A DNA stretch of 35,653 nt. Source: Anaerolineales bacterium (GTDB taxonomy: Bacteria; Chloroflexota; Anaerolineae; Anaerolineales; Anaerolineaceae). The notes beneath the pieces are model-generated. The model worked only from the letters and a program-made list of their open reading frames with translations, ran no database searches and was not told the DNA's origin. A program made the position numbers and the translations under genes. Shown here piece by piece: positions 14,710-23,663 of the stretch. Each line of letters opens with the position of its first letter. Positions within the stretch are counted from its first letter, which is position 1. The stretch is taken from contig JAGVAB010000119.1 of NCBI GenBank assembly GCA_020060485.1, positions 1-35,653 on the forward strand. The letters run 5' to 3'.

Positions 14710-17067
14710 ATGGGCGACGAAGCCAGCAAATTAAGTGCCAGTGTGGGGCTGGACACCACGGATTACAAAACCGCGGTGTCTGGCCTCAACCGGGAAATGC
14801 GGGTGGTTGAATCGGGCTTCAAGGCCAGTGCGGCAGCGCTGGGTGATTGGGGCAAGGACGCCACCGGCCTGGAAATGCGAATTGAATCGCTGAACAAAAC
14901 CACGGACTTGCAGCGGCAGAAAGTGGATGCAACCCGGCGAGAATATGAACGCGTCCGGGAGGAGAAAGGCGATAACGCCCGGGCAGCCCAGGAGCTGGAG
15001 ATCAAGCTCAACAAAGAAACTGAAACACTGAACAAGATGGAGCGGGAGCTGGGAGAAACCGAAAAAGCCCTGGAAGAGGTGCGGAGCGAATCGGATGAGG
15101 CCGGGAAAGAGGTGCAAGACCTGGGCAGGAAGAGCGACGTGGCGAGTGGCTCTTTGGGCGGATTGAAAAAGGTGGCTGGCGGGCTGAAGGACGCGCTCAA
15201 AATCGGAGTGGCAGCGGTGGCCGGCCTGGCGGCAGCCGTGGCCGGGGTGAGTGCTGCGGTGGGCAAGCTGGTGCTGGATTCGGCCTCGGCCAGCGCGGAT
15301 CTGATCGATCTCTCGGCCAAGGTGGGGCTTTCGACCGATACCCTGCAAGAACTGGCGTATGTGGGAGACCAGGTGGGCACATCGGCGGATACGATGACCG
15401 GCTCACTGGTCAAGATGACGCGCACGATGGGCGATGCACGGGATGAGGCCCGGGATTACCAGCGCAAATTGCGGGATGCAGAGGCCGCCGGTAAGGATCT
15501 CTCGCAAATTGAATTGGGGGATTATGCCAAAGCCTATGACACACTGGGTGTGGCGGTGGTGGATGCCAACGGGAATCTGCGCGACCAGGAAACCGTTTTT
15601 CGGGAACTGATCACGGCCCTGGGGCAGGTTGACAATGCAACAGAGCGGGATGCGCTGGCGCTGGACATCTTTGGACGTTCGGCGATGGAGCTAAACCCGC
15701 TGATCAAGGCCGGGGCGAACGAGATTGCCAGGCTGAGCCAAGAAGCGCATGACGTGGGGGCGGTGGTGGAAGAGGATACGGTGGCTGCGCTGGAAGAGTT
15801 TGATGACAAGGTGGTCAGCCTGAAGGCCAGCATTAGCGGCACGGCGAAAACCCTGGCGGGCGCTTTCTTGCCGGGATTTTCTACCATCATCGATGGGGCG
15901 CGAGGCTACGCCAGCAAGCTGGCCAATATCGTCAAAGAATCGGATGGCGATTTTGGACAAATGGCAACCGGCATCGCCGGCCTGGCCGGGGAGATGGCGG
16001 CCGATATTGCCGAGCAGGCCCCGCGTTTCCTGGAAACGGGGCTGAACATTCTGCAGGGGATTATCGGCGGGCTGACTGCCAATTTGCCAATGATGCTGCC
16101 GGCGGTGGTGTCGATCGTGGGCACACTGGTGCAGTTCATTGTGCAGAATCTGCCGATGTTGATGGATGCAGGGGTGCAAATCATCTTTGCCCTGTTGAAC
16201 GGCATTCTGCCGGCATTGCCATCTATTCTGACGGCGGGTATTCAAGCCATTGTGACCCTGGCGCAAGGAATTGCCCAGGCGCTGCCGCAATTGATCCCCA
16301 CGGCGGTGGAAACGATCATCGCACTGGTGATGGCCCTGGTGGACAACTTGCCGCTGATTCTGGATGCGGCACTGCAACTGGTGCTGGGTTTGACTGAGGG
16401 CATATTGGCGGCGCTGCCTCTGCTGATTGCGATGGCCCCGCAACTGATTGGCGCTTTGTGTGACGCCCTGGTGCTGATGCTGCCGCTGCTCCTGACGGCG
16501 GGGATCCAGCTCGTTTTTGCTCTGGTGAATGGCATTTTGAGCAGCCTGCCATCGATGGGAGAATCGGCTGGAGAGCTGATCAACGTCCTGGTGGAGAACT
16601 TCATGAAGTTATTCCCGATGATCAAAGACCTGGGAGTGCGGCTGGTGGAAGGAATCTGGCAGGGGATGCAGAACAGCTATGCAAATTTTGAGGCGAATGT
16701 GAGAGGATTCTTCACGGGGATTGTTGACGGCGTCAAGCGGCTGCTGGGCATCCAAAGCCCTTCAAAGGTGTTTGCCGGGATCGGCGAGAACATGGTTGCC
16801 GGAATGGGAACCGGATTCCTGGACGGGTTTGGTGAGGTGGAGCGCAAGATCGCCGGGGCAGTGAACAAACTGAGCGGGGATGCTTCGGTGAACGTTGGTC
16901 TGGCTTCTGGGAAGGCCTTTCAACAAGGGAGTGGGCAGAAGATTTTTCAGATTGAAGCGATCAACATACGGATCAATGCAACCGGCAGCAAGGCGGAGGC
17001 GGCAGCCATTGGGCGCAGTGCTGAGCAGGGTGTGTTGCGGGCGTTGCGAGCTGCGGGCGCTGCCTAA
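14710..17067 (+). CDS. Tape measure protein
   Basis: A 785-aa protein that sets tail length and travels with DNA into the cell. Residues 1-150 are coiled coil (LQRQKVDATRREYERVREEK, LNKMERELGETEKALEEVRSE). A hydrophobic segment follows near 165-195 (IGVAAVAGLAAAVAGVSAAVG), then the tape measure core region (LSAKVGLSTDTLQELAYVGDQVGTSADTMTGSL). Residues about 445-630 consist of irregular hydrophobic repeats of the LPxLLxxGxQ type (LPSILTAGIQAI, LPQLIPTAVETI, LPLLLTAGIQLV). The C-terminus has LLGIQSPSKVFAGIGENMVAGMGTGF, a common ending. It starts 3 bases after the frameshifted chaperone stop. Confidence 0.93.
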   Translation: MGDEASKLSASVGLDTTDYKTAVSGLNREMRVVESGFKASAAALGDWGKDATGLEMRIESLNKTTDLQRQKVDATRREYERVREEKGDNARAAQELEIKLNKETETLNKMERELGETEKALEEVRSESDEAGKEVQDLGRKSDVASGSLGGLKKVAGGLKDALKIGVAAVAGLAAAVAGVSAAVGKLVLDSASASADLIDLSAKVGLSTDTLQELAYVGDQVGTSADTMTGSLVKMTRTMGDARDEARDYQRKLRDAEAAGKDLSQIELGDYAKAYDTLGVAVVDANGNLRDQETVFRELITALGQVDNATERDALALDIFGRSAMELNPLIKAGANEIARLSQEAHDVGAVVEEDTVAALEEFDDKVVSLKASISGTAKTLAGAFLPGFSTIIDGARGYASKLANIVKESDGDFGQMATGIAGLAGEMAADIAEQAPRFLETGLNILQGIIGGLTANLPMMLPAVVSIVGTLVQFIVQNLPMLMDAGVQIIFALLNGILPALPSILTAGIQAIVTLAQGIAQALPQLIPTAVETIIALVMALVDNLPLILDAALQLVLGLTEGILAALPLLIAMAPQLIGALCDALVLMLPLLLTAGIQLVFALVNGILSSLPSMGESAGELINVLVENFMKLFPMIKDLGVRLVEGIWQGMQNSYANFEANVRGFFTGIVDGVKRLLGIQSPSKVFAGIGENMVAGMGTGFLDGFGEVERKIAGAVNKLSGDASVNVGLASGKAFQQGSGQKIFQIEAINIRINATGSKAEAAAIGRSAEQGVLRALRAAGAA

Positions 17068-17079
17068 CAGGAGCTGCGA

Positions 17080-17943
17080 ATGTATCGGATCATACGATTT
17101 GGCACACAGAACCTGGAATATTACAACCAGGTTGATGATATTGGATCGGGAGAAACCCCGACGAGTTACCAGGAGCTGGCGGAAGGCGGGGCGCTGGATA
17201 ACTTTGGCAACCTGCAGAAATGGCCGGGAGCCGTGGAGCGGGTAAAGTCACTGAGAATCGCAGCCAACAGCCGGGCGGAATTGGAGGAGATCTATTTCCG
17301 GCTGGTGGGCATGAGCGGCAGGCGGGAAAAGCTGTACCGCAGGCTGGTGAATGGGGAATACCAGTGGATTTATGCCCGGCTGGCAGCGGTGGAAGCGATG
17401 CGCGATTATGAGCAGGCGCAGTTTCGGACGATCCAGGATGTTGATCTGCGCTTTGTTACCCAGGAAGCCACCTGGCGCGGGGCGTATGTGGGCACTTTCT
17501 TTCTGGACAGCAGCGGTGTGTATCTGGACAGCGGTTATTTCTTTGACAGCGGGGTGCCGGTTGACCTGGTGAACAGCCCGGAGAGTTTCACGCTCAGCGT
17601 AGGACAGGCGGATGACGCCGGGCGAGCGCCAGTGCGGGCTATGGTTATCATTGTGGAAGCCGGTGAAGCAGGGATGCGCGATGTAGTGATCAGCCGGACC
17701 TATGGCGAAACAATCCACTTTGGGGGCACGATCCCGGCCGGGGGGCATTTGACGATCAACACCGGCACGATGCAGGTGACGGTCAATGGCGAGGAAGCCT
17801 ACAGCTATATGGAATTTGGCACTGCGGATGATCTGGCTGCGTGGTTCAGTTTGCTGGCCGGGGATAATATGATCCATGTGGAGTGGGAAGGCGGCGGAGA
17901 TGGGGCAAGGATCGAATTCAGTTTCTTTGAGGCGTGGCACTGA
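17080..17943 (+). CDS. Distal tail protein (Dit-like)
   Basis: A 287-aa protein following the tape measure, where Dit-type hub proteins occur. The N-terminal half (FGTQNLEYYNQVDDIGSGETPTSYQELAEGGALDNFG) forms the ring part; the second half (FFLDSSGVYLDSGYFFDSGVPVDLVN ... GGTIPAGGHLTINTGTMQVTVNGEEAYSYM) is the beta-sandwich part often found in Gram-positive siphophages. Assigned by order and composition. AGGAG precedes ATG 17080; its stop overlaps the next start. Confidence 0.75.
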   Translation: MYRIIRFGTQNLEYYNQVDDIGSGETPTSYQELAEGGALDNFGNLQKWPGAVERVKSLRIAANSRAELEEIYFRLVGMSGRREKLYRRLVNGEYQWIYARLAAVEAMRDYEQAQFRTIQDVDLRFVTQEATWRGAYVGTFFLDSSGVYLDSGYFFDSGVPVDLVNSPESFTLSVGQADDAGRAPVRAMVIIVEAGEAGMRDVVISRTYGETIHFGGTIPAGGHLTINTGTMQVTVNGEEAYSYMEFGTADDLAAWFSLLAGDNMIHVEWEGGGDGARIEFSFFEAWH

Positions 17944-19805
17944 TGGAAATCAAGAATTTCTGGGTGGATGTTGAGAATGGTACCGGAACCAGGCTGGGGG
18001 CGGGTCCGCTGCGGGCATCTTCATTCACGACAAAGGATGTGCTTTCGGCCAGCGGCGAATTCAGTTTCCGGGTGAGTGCAGCAGACCCCAACCTGAACGT
18101 GGTGGCTGAAAAACGGATTGCTGTCTGCCGGTATGTGGATGGGAGCGGCCAGGTGGTGGCCTTTGGCGGGGGAATCATCGATGTGATCAAGACGATGATT
18201 GATGGAGATGGCAGCGTGCTGTATGAAGTGAGCGGGAACAACCTGGCCAGAGAATTGACGTATCGCTCGGTGGGCGCGCTGGGTTTGGTTGATGAAGACG
18301 GGATGGGCGTGCTGGACGGACCGGAACAGATCATGGCGCTGGCACCGGAAGGATGGAGCATCCTGAATGGTGAAACGGTGACGGCGGTGTATGCCGGTTT
18401 CAATGGAGAATCGGTGCTGAATGCACTGGTGCGGGTGGGGGAGCATATTGGGGAACATTGGCGGTTGAGCAGCGGGCGGGTGATCCAGTGGCTGGGGCAG
18501 GCCAGTGGGTTTGCTTCTTCCGGGGTACGCGGGGTGCAGCACGTGAATGACCCGGTGGGGGCAGAAGGACTGGAAGGGCTGGCGATCATCACCGGGCTGG
18601 AAGAGATCTCGGATGCGGCCGAACTGGTGACGCGGGTGATCCCCAGGGGCAGCGGCAACGGCGGGGTGGCTTTGGACCTGGCAGGGGCTACAGACGGCGT
18701 GCCGGAAGGATATGTGTTTGACCGGGCGGCCAACACGGTGACAGTGGAGGCGGCTGAGGCGGAATATGGACGCATTGAACACGCGCTGGATTTTAAAGAG
18801 ATTGGGCCATTGAGCAATACCACGGCTGATATCCAGGCGGCGGCCAACATGATGCTACAGGCTTCGGTGGAGCACCTGAGACGTTACAGCCAGCCGCAGA
18901 AGTTCTACACGGTGGAACTGGCCAAGGTGGACAAGAAGCTGGAACCGGGAACGACGATGCGGATTTTGTATCGCAAATTCTTTGATGGGCGCAAAATCTA
19001 TGATATTGACGGTCAATTCAATATCATCTCGGTGGAATCGCGAATCTCTGATAGCGGCATTCAGACCACGGGGATTGAGATATCGACGATTGACCGGCTG
19101 CCGCAGTCGGATGCGTCCTTTCTGGCCGGGCAAGCGCAGAGCGCCAAGGTGTTTGGCGCTCATCAGCAATTGGGAGCGAGCGTGGACACCTTCTCCTGGC
19201 GGGATGAGCTGGACTCGAGCCATAGTGCAGGGCTCCGTTTTTGGCTTGGCCAGGAATACACCACCATCCAGCGTGCGGTGCTGCGGTTCAAGATCCAGCG
19301 GCTGCGCAGCACGGTGAAATCGGTGGCTTCCGGCGGGGGCAGCTCACAGACCAGCTCCAGCGGCGGCGGCGGAGCGCAGACATCAAGCGCCAGTGTGGGC
19401 AACACAGACGTGACTTACCTGGCATCTGTGCCTGGCTCGCATTTGCACGGCGCAGGCAGTCATTATCATAGCGTCTCGGTGCCGAGCCATACGCATTCGG
19501 TTGAGATCCCGGCCCATACGCACAGCCAGGTGTATGGCATCTATGAAGAATCGAGCGGCAATACGCTGGCGCTGGCGAATCTGGTGATCAAACTGAATGG
19601 CGGGGCTGACCTGAGGGGAGCGGTGGTGTCGCTGGGTTCGGGATGGTATGAACTGGATATCACGGCAGGCCTGGTGAATGATGTATATCGGCCAAAGCAA
19701 GAATCGAATGAAGTGGTTATTTCTACCAGCACGGCCAACAAAACAGCCCGAATCGAAGCGCAGATGACGATCCGGGGTGTGGTGCAGGCGGTTGCTTATT
19801 CTTAG
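17943..19805 (+). CDS. Tail hub / Gp37-like protein with histidine-box tip
   Basis: A 620-aa baseplate hub protein. Residues 1-400 resemble ReqiPepy6 Gp37-like or prophage tail-associated proteins (start MEIKNFWVDVENGTGTRLGAG; SGNNLARELTYRSVG; GTTMRILYRKFFDGRKIYDIDGQF). A Gly/Ser-rich linker (about 462-485) leads to four HxH motifs at 500/502, 507/509, 516/518 and 525/527. In other phages, HxH motifs in trimeric spikes and fibres hold metal ions. The C-terminal 85 residues look like a beta domain. It would puncture or contact the cell envelope. Confidence 0.75.
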   Translation: MEIKNFWVDVENGTGTRLGAGPLRASSFTTKDVLSASGEFSFRVSAADPNLNVVAEKRIAVCRYVDGSGQVVAFGGGIIDVIKTMIDGDGSVLYEVSGNNLARELTYRSVGALGLVDEDGMGVLDGPEQIMALAPEGWSILNGETVTAVYAGFNGESVLNALVRVGEHIGEHWRLSSGRVIQWLGQASGFASSGVRGVQHVNDPVGAEGLEGLAIITGLEEISDAAELVTRVIPRGSGNGGVALDLAGATDGVPEGYVFDRAANTVTVEAAEAEYGRIEHALDFKEIGPLSNTTADIQAAANMMLQASVEHLRRYSQPQKFYTVELAKVDKKLEPGTTMRILYRKFFDGRKIYDIDGQFNIISVESRISDSGIQTTGIEISTIDRLPQSDASFLAGQAQSAKVFGAHQQLGASVDTFSWRDELDSSHSAGLRFWLGQEYTTIQRAVLRFKIQRLRSTVKSVASGGGSSQTSSSGGGGAQTSSASVGNTDVTYLASVPGSHLHGAGSHYHSVSVPSHTHSVEIPAHTHSQVYGIYEESSGNTLALANLVIKLNGGADLRGAVVSLGSGWYELDITAGLVNDVYRPKQESNEVVISTSTANKTARIEAQMTIRGVVQAVAYS

Positions 19806-19815
19806 GAGGTGTACT

Positions 19816-20925
19816 ATGTCGCACAATCATCATGATCCGATCCCTCATGGATCACCGGCTAATTCTGATGTGATCAATACGCCGTTTTCGCAACTGGACG
19901 AAGCGATCTCGAAAATTGACTTTGCATTCTCTGGAAATGCGGGCGAGTATTTGAATGGACAGAGAGCTTTCAGCGTCCCGGCAGGCACTGGCGATACCAA
20001 CGGGCACGTGATCCAGGCGGAAGGGGTTGACCTTGCCCAGCGGACGAAGCTTGATTTTCAGGGGGCCAGCGTTAAGGCGCAGGATGGCGGCAGCGCCACC
20101 GAGGTGCTGATCAATGGGGCAGTGCTGGCGAAGAACGTCGAAACGCTGAGCGATGACAAGACACTGACGGATGCCAGTGAGCCGATTCAGGCATTGACAA
20201 TCACAGCTGATCAAAATGTGAATTTGCCTGCTGAGGCACCAACAAATCCGTTTTTTGTGATTTTCAATGATTCTGTTTCCGGATTCACATTGGCCGTGAA
20301 AGATGATTCTCCTGCAACAGTTGTTGAGATTGAGGATGGGGAATCCGCTTTGCTGTTTTCTGATGGTGCTCAGTGGTTTGCTTTCACTGGCGGCGGGGGC
20401 GGTGGTGGCGGCCTGGTTTCTCCTCTCACTACCAAGGGCGATATTTGGGTGTACAGCACAACAGATGCCCGCTTGCCTGTTGGCACGAATGGCTATAACA
20501 TCCAGGCAGACAGCTCCCAGGCTTCCGGGCTGAAATATGCCAAACCGCCGATCAAGTATGCTCAGGTGACTTGTGTTTATTTCACCGGCAGTGTGGCTGT
20601 TGGTGATGGCAAGGGCTTTGTGCATATTCCTGCTGAGTTGAATGGGTACAATCTGGTCGAGGTTCATGCCAGGGTAATCACAGCAGGGGTAACGGGCACG
20701 ACTGATATTCAGTTACATAATGTCACTGATGCTGTGGATATGCTGAGCACAAAACTCACCATTGATTCCGGCGAGACAGGCAGTGACACAGCAGCCACTC
20801 CAACTGTGATCAATGCAGCTGTTGATGATGTTGCCACGAATGATCTCATCAGAATTGATGTTGATGCAATCAGCACAACAGCTCCAAAAGGGCTGATTGT
20901 TACAATGGGATTTCAATTGCCCTAA
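19816..20925 (+). CDS. Tail fibre / receptor-binding protein
   Basis: A 369-aa fibre. It starts MSHNHHDPIPHGS and attaches to the hub through its first about 70 residues. Near residues 190-245 is the well-known fibre signature: a polyglycine run, then PLTTKGDIWVYSTTDARLPVGTNGYNIQADSSQ, where shaft and tip join. The last about 125 residues form the tip, likely the receptor-binding part. Codon use changes inside the gene, from G/C-ending to A/T-ending near 20200, so the fibre is probably a mosaic. AGGAGGT (19804-19810) precedes ATG 19816. Confidence 0.8.
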   Translation: MSHNHHDPIPHGSPANSDVINTPFSQLDEAISKIDFAFSGNAGEYLNGQRAFSVPAGTGDTNGHVIQAEGVDLAQRTKLDFQGASVKAQDGGSATEVLINGAVLAKNVETLSDDKTLTDASEPIQALTITADQNVNLPAEAPTNPFFVIFNDSVSGFTLAVKDDSPATVVEIEDGESALLFSDGAQWFAFTGGGGGGGGLVSPLTTKGDIWVYSTTDARLPVGTNGYNIQADSSQASGLKYAKPPIKYAQVTCVYFTGSVAVGDGKGFVHIPAELNGYNLVEVHARVITAGVTGTTDIQLHNVTDAVDMLSTKLTIDSGETGSDTAATPTVINAAVDDVATNDLIRIDVDAISTTAPKGLIVTMGFQLP

Positions 20926-20934
20926 GGAGTGAAA

Positions 20935-21624
20935 ATGTCATTACTTGATGGACTGGTCAGCTTTTGGGATTTGGATGAGCTCAGCGGTGTGAGATATGAC
21001 GCCTTTGGTCCGAACCATCTTACAGACAACAATACTGTTGGATATACAGCAGGCAAGGTGAATAATGCTGCAAATTTTGTTGCGGCAAATCTGGAATATC
21101 TTGAGATCACTGATGCTGCTCAGCAGGGTTTGAAATTTGGTGATTCTGATTTCACAATTGCCTGTTGGGTGAAACTTGCAACTGTTTCCGCATACAGGTT
21201 TTTTATAACAAAATCCACTGATCCATCTGCTTATGAGTATGCTTTGGATCATACGGGTTCTGCTTACAGGTTCTATTGCAAAAATGCAACAACTCTCACT
21301 CCAGTTACTGGATTTGGAGCTGCTACTGGAGCATGGGCTTTTGTTGTTGGCTGGCATAATTCAGTAGCTAATAATGTGAATTTGCAAGTCAATAATGCGA
21401 CTCCAGTATCAGCATCTCATACTGGAGGATGCCAGGCAACATCAGCTCCTGTGAGGCTTGGTGCTTATGGGTCATCAAGTGGTGCAAATTTCATGGATGG
21501 GGCAATTGATGAGATTGCTGTTTGGAATAGAGTGCTCACTGCTGATGAAAAAACAGAGTTGTATAATGGCGGTGCTGGAATCTGTTGGGGTGATCTTTTC
21601 AAGGCTGGAGCTGTTTGGCTATGA
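20935..21624 (+). CDS. LamG / concanavalin-like tail protein
   Basis: A 229-aa beta-sandwich protein of the laminin G-like type: LVSFWDLDELSGVRYDAFGPNHLT at the start (the common W-x-L-D-E-x-S-G-x-x-x-D-x-x-G pattern), FTIACWVKLATVSAYRFFITK in the middle and GAIDEIAVWNRVLTADEKTELYNGG at the end. Such domains bind sugars, so host recognition is likely. It follows the fibre by 9 bases with AAGGAG before ATG 20935 and has markedly A/T-rich codons compared with head genes. Confidence 0.85.
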   Translation: MSLLDGLVSFWDLDELSGVRYDAFGPNHLTDNNTVGYTAGKVNNAANFVAANLEYLEITDAAQQGLKFGDSDFTIACWVKLATVSAYRFFITKSTDPSAYEYALDHTGSAYRFYCKNATTLTPVTGFGAATGAWAFVVGWHNSVANNVNLQVNNATPVSASHTGGCQATSAPVRLGAYGSSSGANFMDGAIDEIAVWNRVLTADEKTELYNGGAGICWGDLFKAGAVWL

Positions 21625-21938
21625 AAACTGAAAGCATGTATCTTGTTTGTGTTACTCCTCCCTATTTTGACAATGCCAGATTTGCCAAGGCCTTTGGGTT
21701 GAAAATTGGGGAGATATGGCAAGAGGGAGAGAACACTGTATATCCCGCAAGCCTTGGAGAGCAGGATTTGAGTTTGTATGTGCATGATCAAGAGCTTGAG
21801 ACTGAGTTCAAGGATCAGGGCTGTTCTGACTCTGATGTGCTTGTGGCTTTGATGGAAGCATCAAATGACAAGAAGGTCAAGGAATTGAAAACGAAACGAG
21901 AAGAAGTATTGGCAGCCAAAGACGAGAAAATGGATTGA
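21621..21938 (+). CDS. Small tail-end protein, unknown
   Basis: A 105-aa protein whose ATG overlaps the stop of the LamG gene. It is soluble, acidic in the middle, with a Lys/Glu-rich C-terminal helix (KKVKELKTKREEVLAAKDEKMD). No family is recognised. Its place as the last gene of the late operon, with the same A/T-rich codon use as the LamG gene, suggests a chaperone or accessory of the fibre module acquired with it. Confidence 0.6.
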   Translation: MKTESMYLVCVTPPYFDNARFAKAFGLKIGEIWQEGENTVYPASLGEQDLSLYVHDQELETEFKDQGCSDSDVLVALMEASNDKKVKELKTKREEVLAAKDEKMD

Positions 21939-22008
21939 GCTTTGGCGAGTTTGGTATAAAAACCACAAACCGGTTGTGTTTTGGTAATAAATGTTTTATA
22001 ATAATTTT

Positions 22009-22050
22009 GTTCCGCTCGGGTGCCCCCCTCACTCGACGGAACATTTTTTC
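22009..22050 (+). terminator. Terminator of the phage late operon
   Basis: GTTCCG (22009-22014) pairs with CGGAAC (22037-22042), and the inner TCGGGTG with CACTCGA (one wobble or mismatch), giving about 13 bp of stem, followed by ATTTTTTC. It lies 70 bases after the last late gene. Confidence 0.75.
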
Positions 22051-22165
22051 TTAATGTCGACGAAAAATTTTAGTGGTATATTTATTTTTGGATCAAGGTA
22101 TTTTCATCCCCTGTTTGGAATAAATCCGGGGCAGTACTAAAATTGAGAGTGATTAGGTTATTATG

Positions 22166-22190
22166 AAGCCCCCTTCGGTGGCTTTTTGGG
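22166..22190 (+). terminator. Second terminator-like hairpin
   Basis: AAGCC (22166-22170) / GGCTT (22180-22184) around a C-rich loop with TTCG, then TTTTT. It is short but typical. With the hairpin at 22009 it insulates the phage operon from the lipoprotein gene. Confidence 0.5.
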
Positions 22191-22253
22191 TTAAGGAGAG
22201 AAAGAGGGCGCACCTAGTTGCTGGGGGATAAAGAGCTCAGGGAGTTGAATCCA

Positions 22254-22281
22254 TTGACATAAAAATTTTTTTGCTTACAAT
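22254..22281 (+). promoter_or_regulatory. Promoter of lipoprotein gene 22344
   Basis: TTGACA (22254-22259), a 16-bp spacer and TACAAT (22276-22281). Near-consensus; expected start around 22288, leader about 55 nt. Confidence 0.7.
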
Positions 22282-22343
22282 GAACAGGAAGATATAAACA
22301 CCACGCTCAATAGCCACCCTGCTTTGCTATGGGAGATAAATTC

Positions 22344-23318
22344 ATGTCACCGTCATTGAGGCGCTCAACACTTATTGCATCAATCGTGATCTTTCTTTTT
22401 TCTGGTTGTGCAGCGCTTGGTAAACCCGCGCCAACAGTAATCCCAATTCCGACTATTGATACCATTGTTACCCATACACACACACCTACAGTTGTCCCTA
22501 CATTAACAGCTCTCCCAACGTATGAATTACGTCCATCGAGTACGCCATTTCCCACAAAAACAAAAGCCCCATCTTGCGATGCTGATCAAACATTGAAGAA
22601 ACTGAAATCACAAATTGTGTTTGATGAATCCGTGCTTCTGCAATATAAATTATTTGGGATATCTTACCTGGTAGCTTGGTTTGTAGATCCAGAGATTAAC
22701 CAAGCTGCAACTGAAGGCCAACTCGCAGAGAACAATGAACTTGCGATGCATCATGCACTTATATTAGGTCAGGAACTTAATGCATCAGATGCATGTGTCA
22801 ACAGGTTGTTTGAAAAAATTAGTATTATTGTCGTGGACAAGAATTACAATGGTTGGTTCTCAGGTGAAATTGGGCCTACAAATCTGCCATCTACAATCCA
22901 ATTGGAAGGGGAACAACTTGATGAGCTTTCCAGTATGTTTGAAGTAGGGTATTTGCGAAATTCAGCACCTGAAATTATGGGTTCTGCTCCTTCAGGCAGG
23001 TGTGATTGGATTACAGCAAAAGAAAATATTCACAATCATTTTTCGTCTAAACGAGAGAATGTAGGTTTCTATTTGGTTAATGACGAAACCGGTGTAAATG
23101 TTTGGACACAATGGGATAGTCCGCCTGGAATGCTAATGCTAAATTTGCCCACGTCTGCTTTAAACATTGCATTAGAACTTGATTGCTTATTTCCCGAACC
23201 TGAAAGGATCGTTTTAGTAATCGTTGATGAAACCGGAGACGTGCAAATTATTGGAGCCTGGGGTTGGGAAAGCGCGAAGAATCAGGACCTTAATCAAATA
23301 AAAATTTTGTATCAATAA
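22344..23318 (+). CDS. Lipoprotein of unknown function with Pro/Thr linker
   Basis: A 324-aa secreted lipoprotein. Signal peptide SLRRSTLIASIVIFLFSGC with lipobox FSGC (Cys22), then a Pro/Thr-rich spacer (about 27-80: PTVIPIPTIDTIVTHTHTPT...), then an unrecognised domain of about 240 residues with few Cys. The same Cys22 signal and CAA start are found in the WD40 lipoprotein downstream, and both have alike promoters. ATG 22344 is chosen because GGGAG (22331-22335) lies 8 bases upstream. AT-rich compared with the phage cluster. Function unknown. Confidence 0.8.
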   Translation: MSPSLRRSTLIASIVIFLFSGCAALGKPAPTVIPIPTIDTIVTHTHTPTVVPTLTALPTYELRPSSTPFPTKTKAPSCDADQTLKKLKSQIVFDESVLLQYKLFGISYLVAWFVDPEINQAATEGQLAENNELAMHHALILGQELNASDACVNRLFEKISIIVVDKNYNGWFSGEIGPTNLPSTIQLEGEQLDELSSMFEVGYLRNSAPEIMGSAPSGRCDWITAKENIHNHFSSKRENVGFYLVNDETGVNVWTQWDSPPGMLMLNLPTSALNIALELDCLFPEPERIVLVIVDETGDVQIIGAWGWESAKNQDLNQIKILYQ

Positions 23319-23338
23319 TAACGTTTGAAGGGTGATCG

Positions 23339-23370
23339 CCCGGTGCCGACACAGCACCGGGTCTTTTTGT
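23339..23370 (+). terminator. Terminator after lipoprotein gene
   Basis: CCCGGTGC (23339-23346) / GCACCGGG (23354-23361), 7-nt loop, T tract TCTTTTTGTTT. Stem and flanks closely match the hairpin at 2733. Confidence 0.85.
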
Positions 23371-23384
23371 TTCAAAAGACTGTG

Positions 23385-23550
23385 CCCTTCGACAAGCTCA
23401 GGGCGCGGTCCTTCGGCAGGAGATTGCTTCGTCGCTGCGCTCCTCGCATGACATTATTGTGGGGGGCCTTCGACAGACTCTGGGTACGGTGCAAGTGTCA
23501 ACGCTGCGTTCCTTGGAACGACATGGTCGTGGGCTGCGGTCCTTTGGCGA
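23385..23550. repeat. Dispersed repeat cluster (TTCGACAAGCTCAGG type)
   Basis: Contains CCTTCGACAAGCTCAGG (from 23386), CTTCGGCAGG, a GTCGCTGCGCTCCTCG stretch, CCTTCGACAGACTCTGG (23467) and TTCCTTGGAACGACATGG. The same cores recur at 25956-26023 and 33598-33800. Non-coding, palindromic in parts, likely a REP-like family. Confidence 0.75.
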
Positions 23551-23574
23551 CGCAGGGCTGGAGCGGCACCTGTG

Positions 23575-23660
23575 CGGGAAGGGCCGGGAGGGTTTTGAGG
23601 ATGAGGTAGTGGCGGATGCCGGGTTTCTCGTGGAGGAAATCGTGGAAACCAGAGGGGAAA
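23575..23660 (-). pseudogene. Fragment of the 26021/27081 gene family
   Basis: On the minus strand this stretch reads FHDFLHEKPGIRHYLILKTLPALP, matching the N-terminal part of the intact genes at 26021-26464 and 27081-27584 (FxxxKPGIRHYLILKTLP). Thirty-eight bases (23589-23626) are identical to 26373-26410. The rest of the gene is missing; repeat sequence follows. The fragment sits just upstream of the WD40 lipoprotein promoter. Confidence 0.75.
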
Positions 23661-23663
23661 TGA

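Noticed and set aside
2731..23372. Matching hairpins as attL/attR of a prophage
   Set aside because: The shared part is an inverted-repeat terminator; loops differ, and one host-like lipoprotein gene lies inside. No integrase is present, so att status is unsupported.
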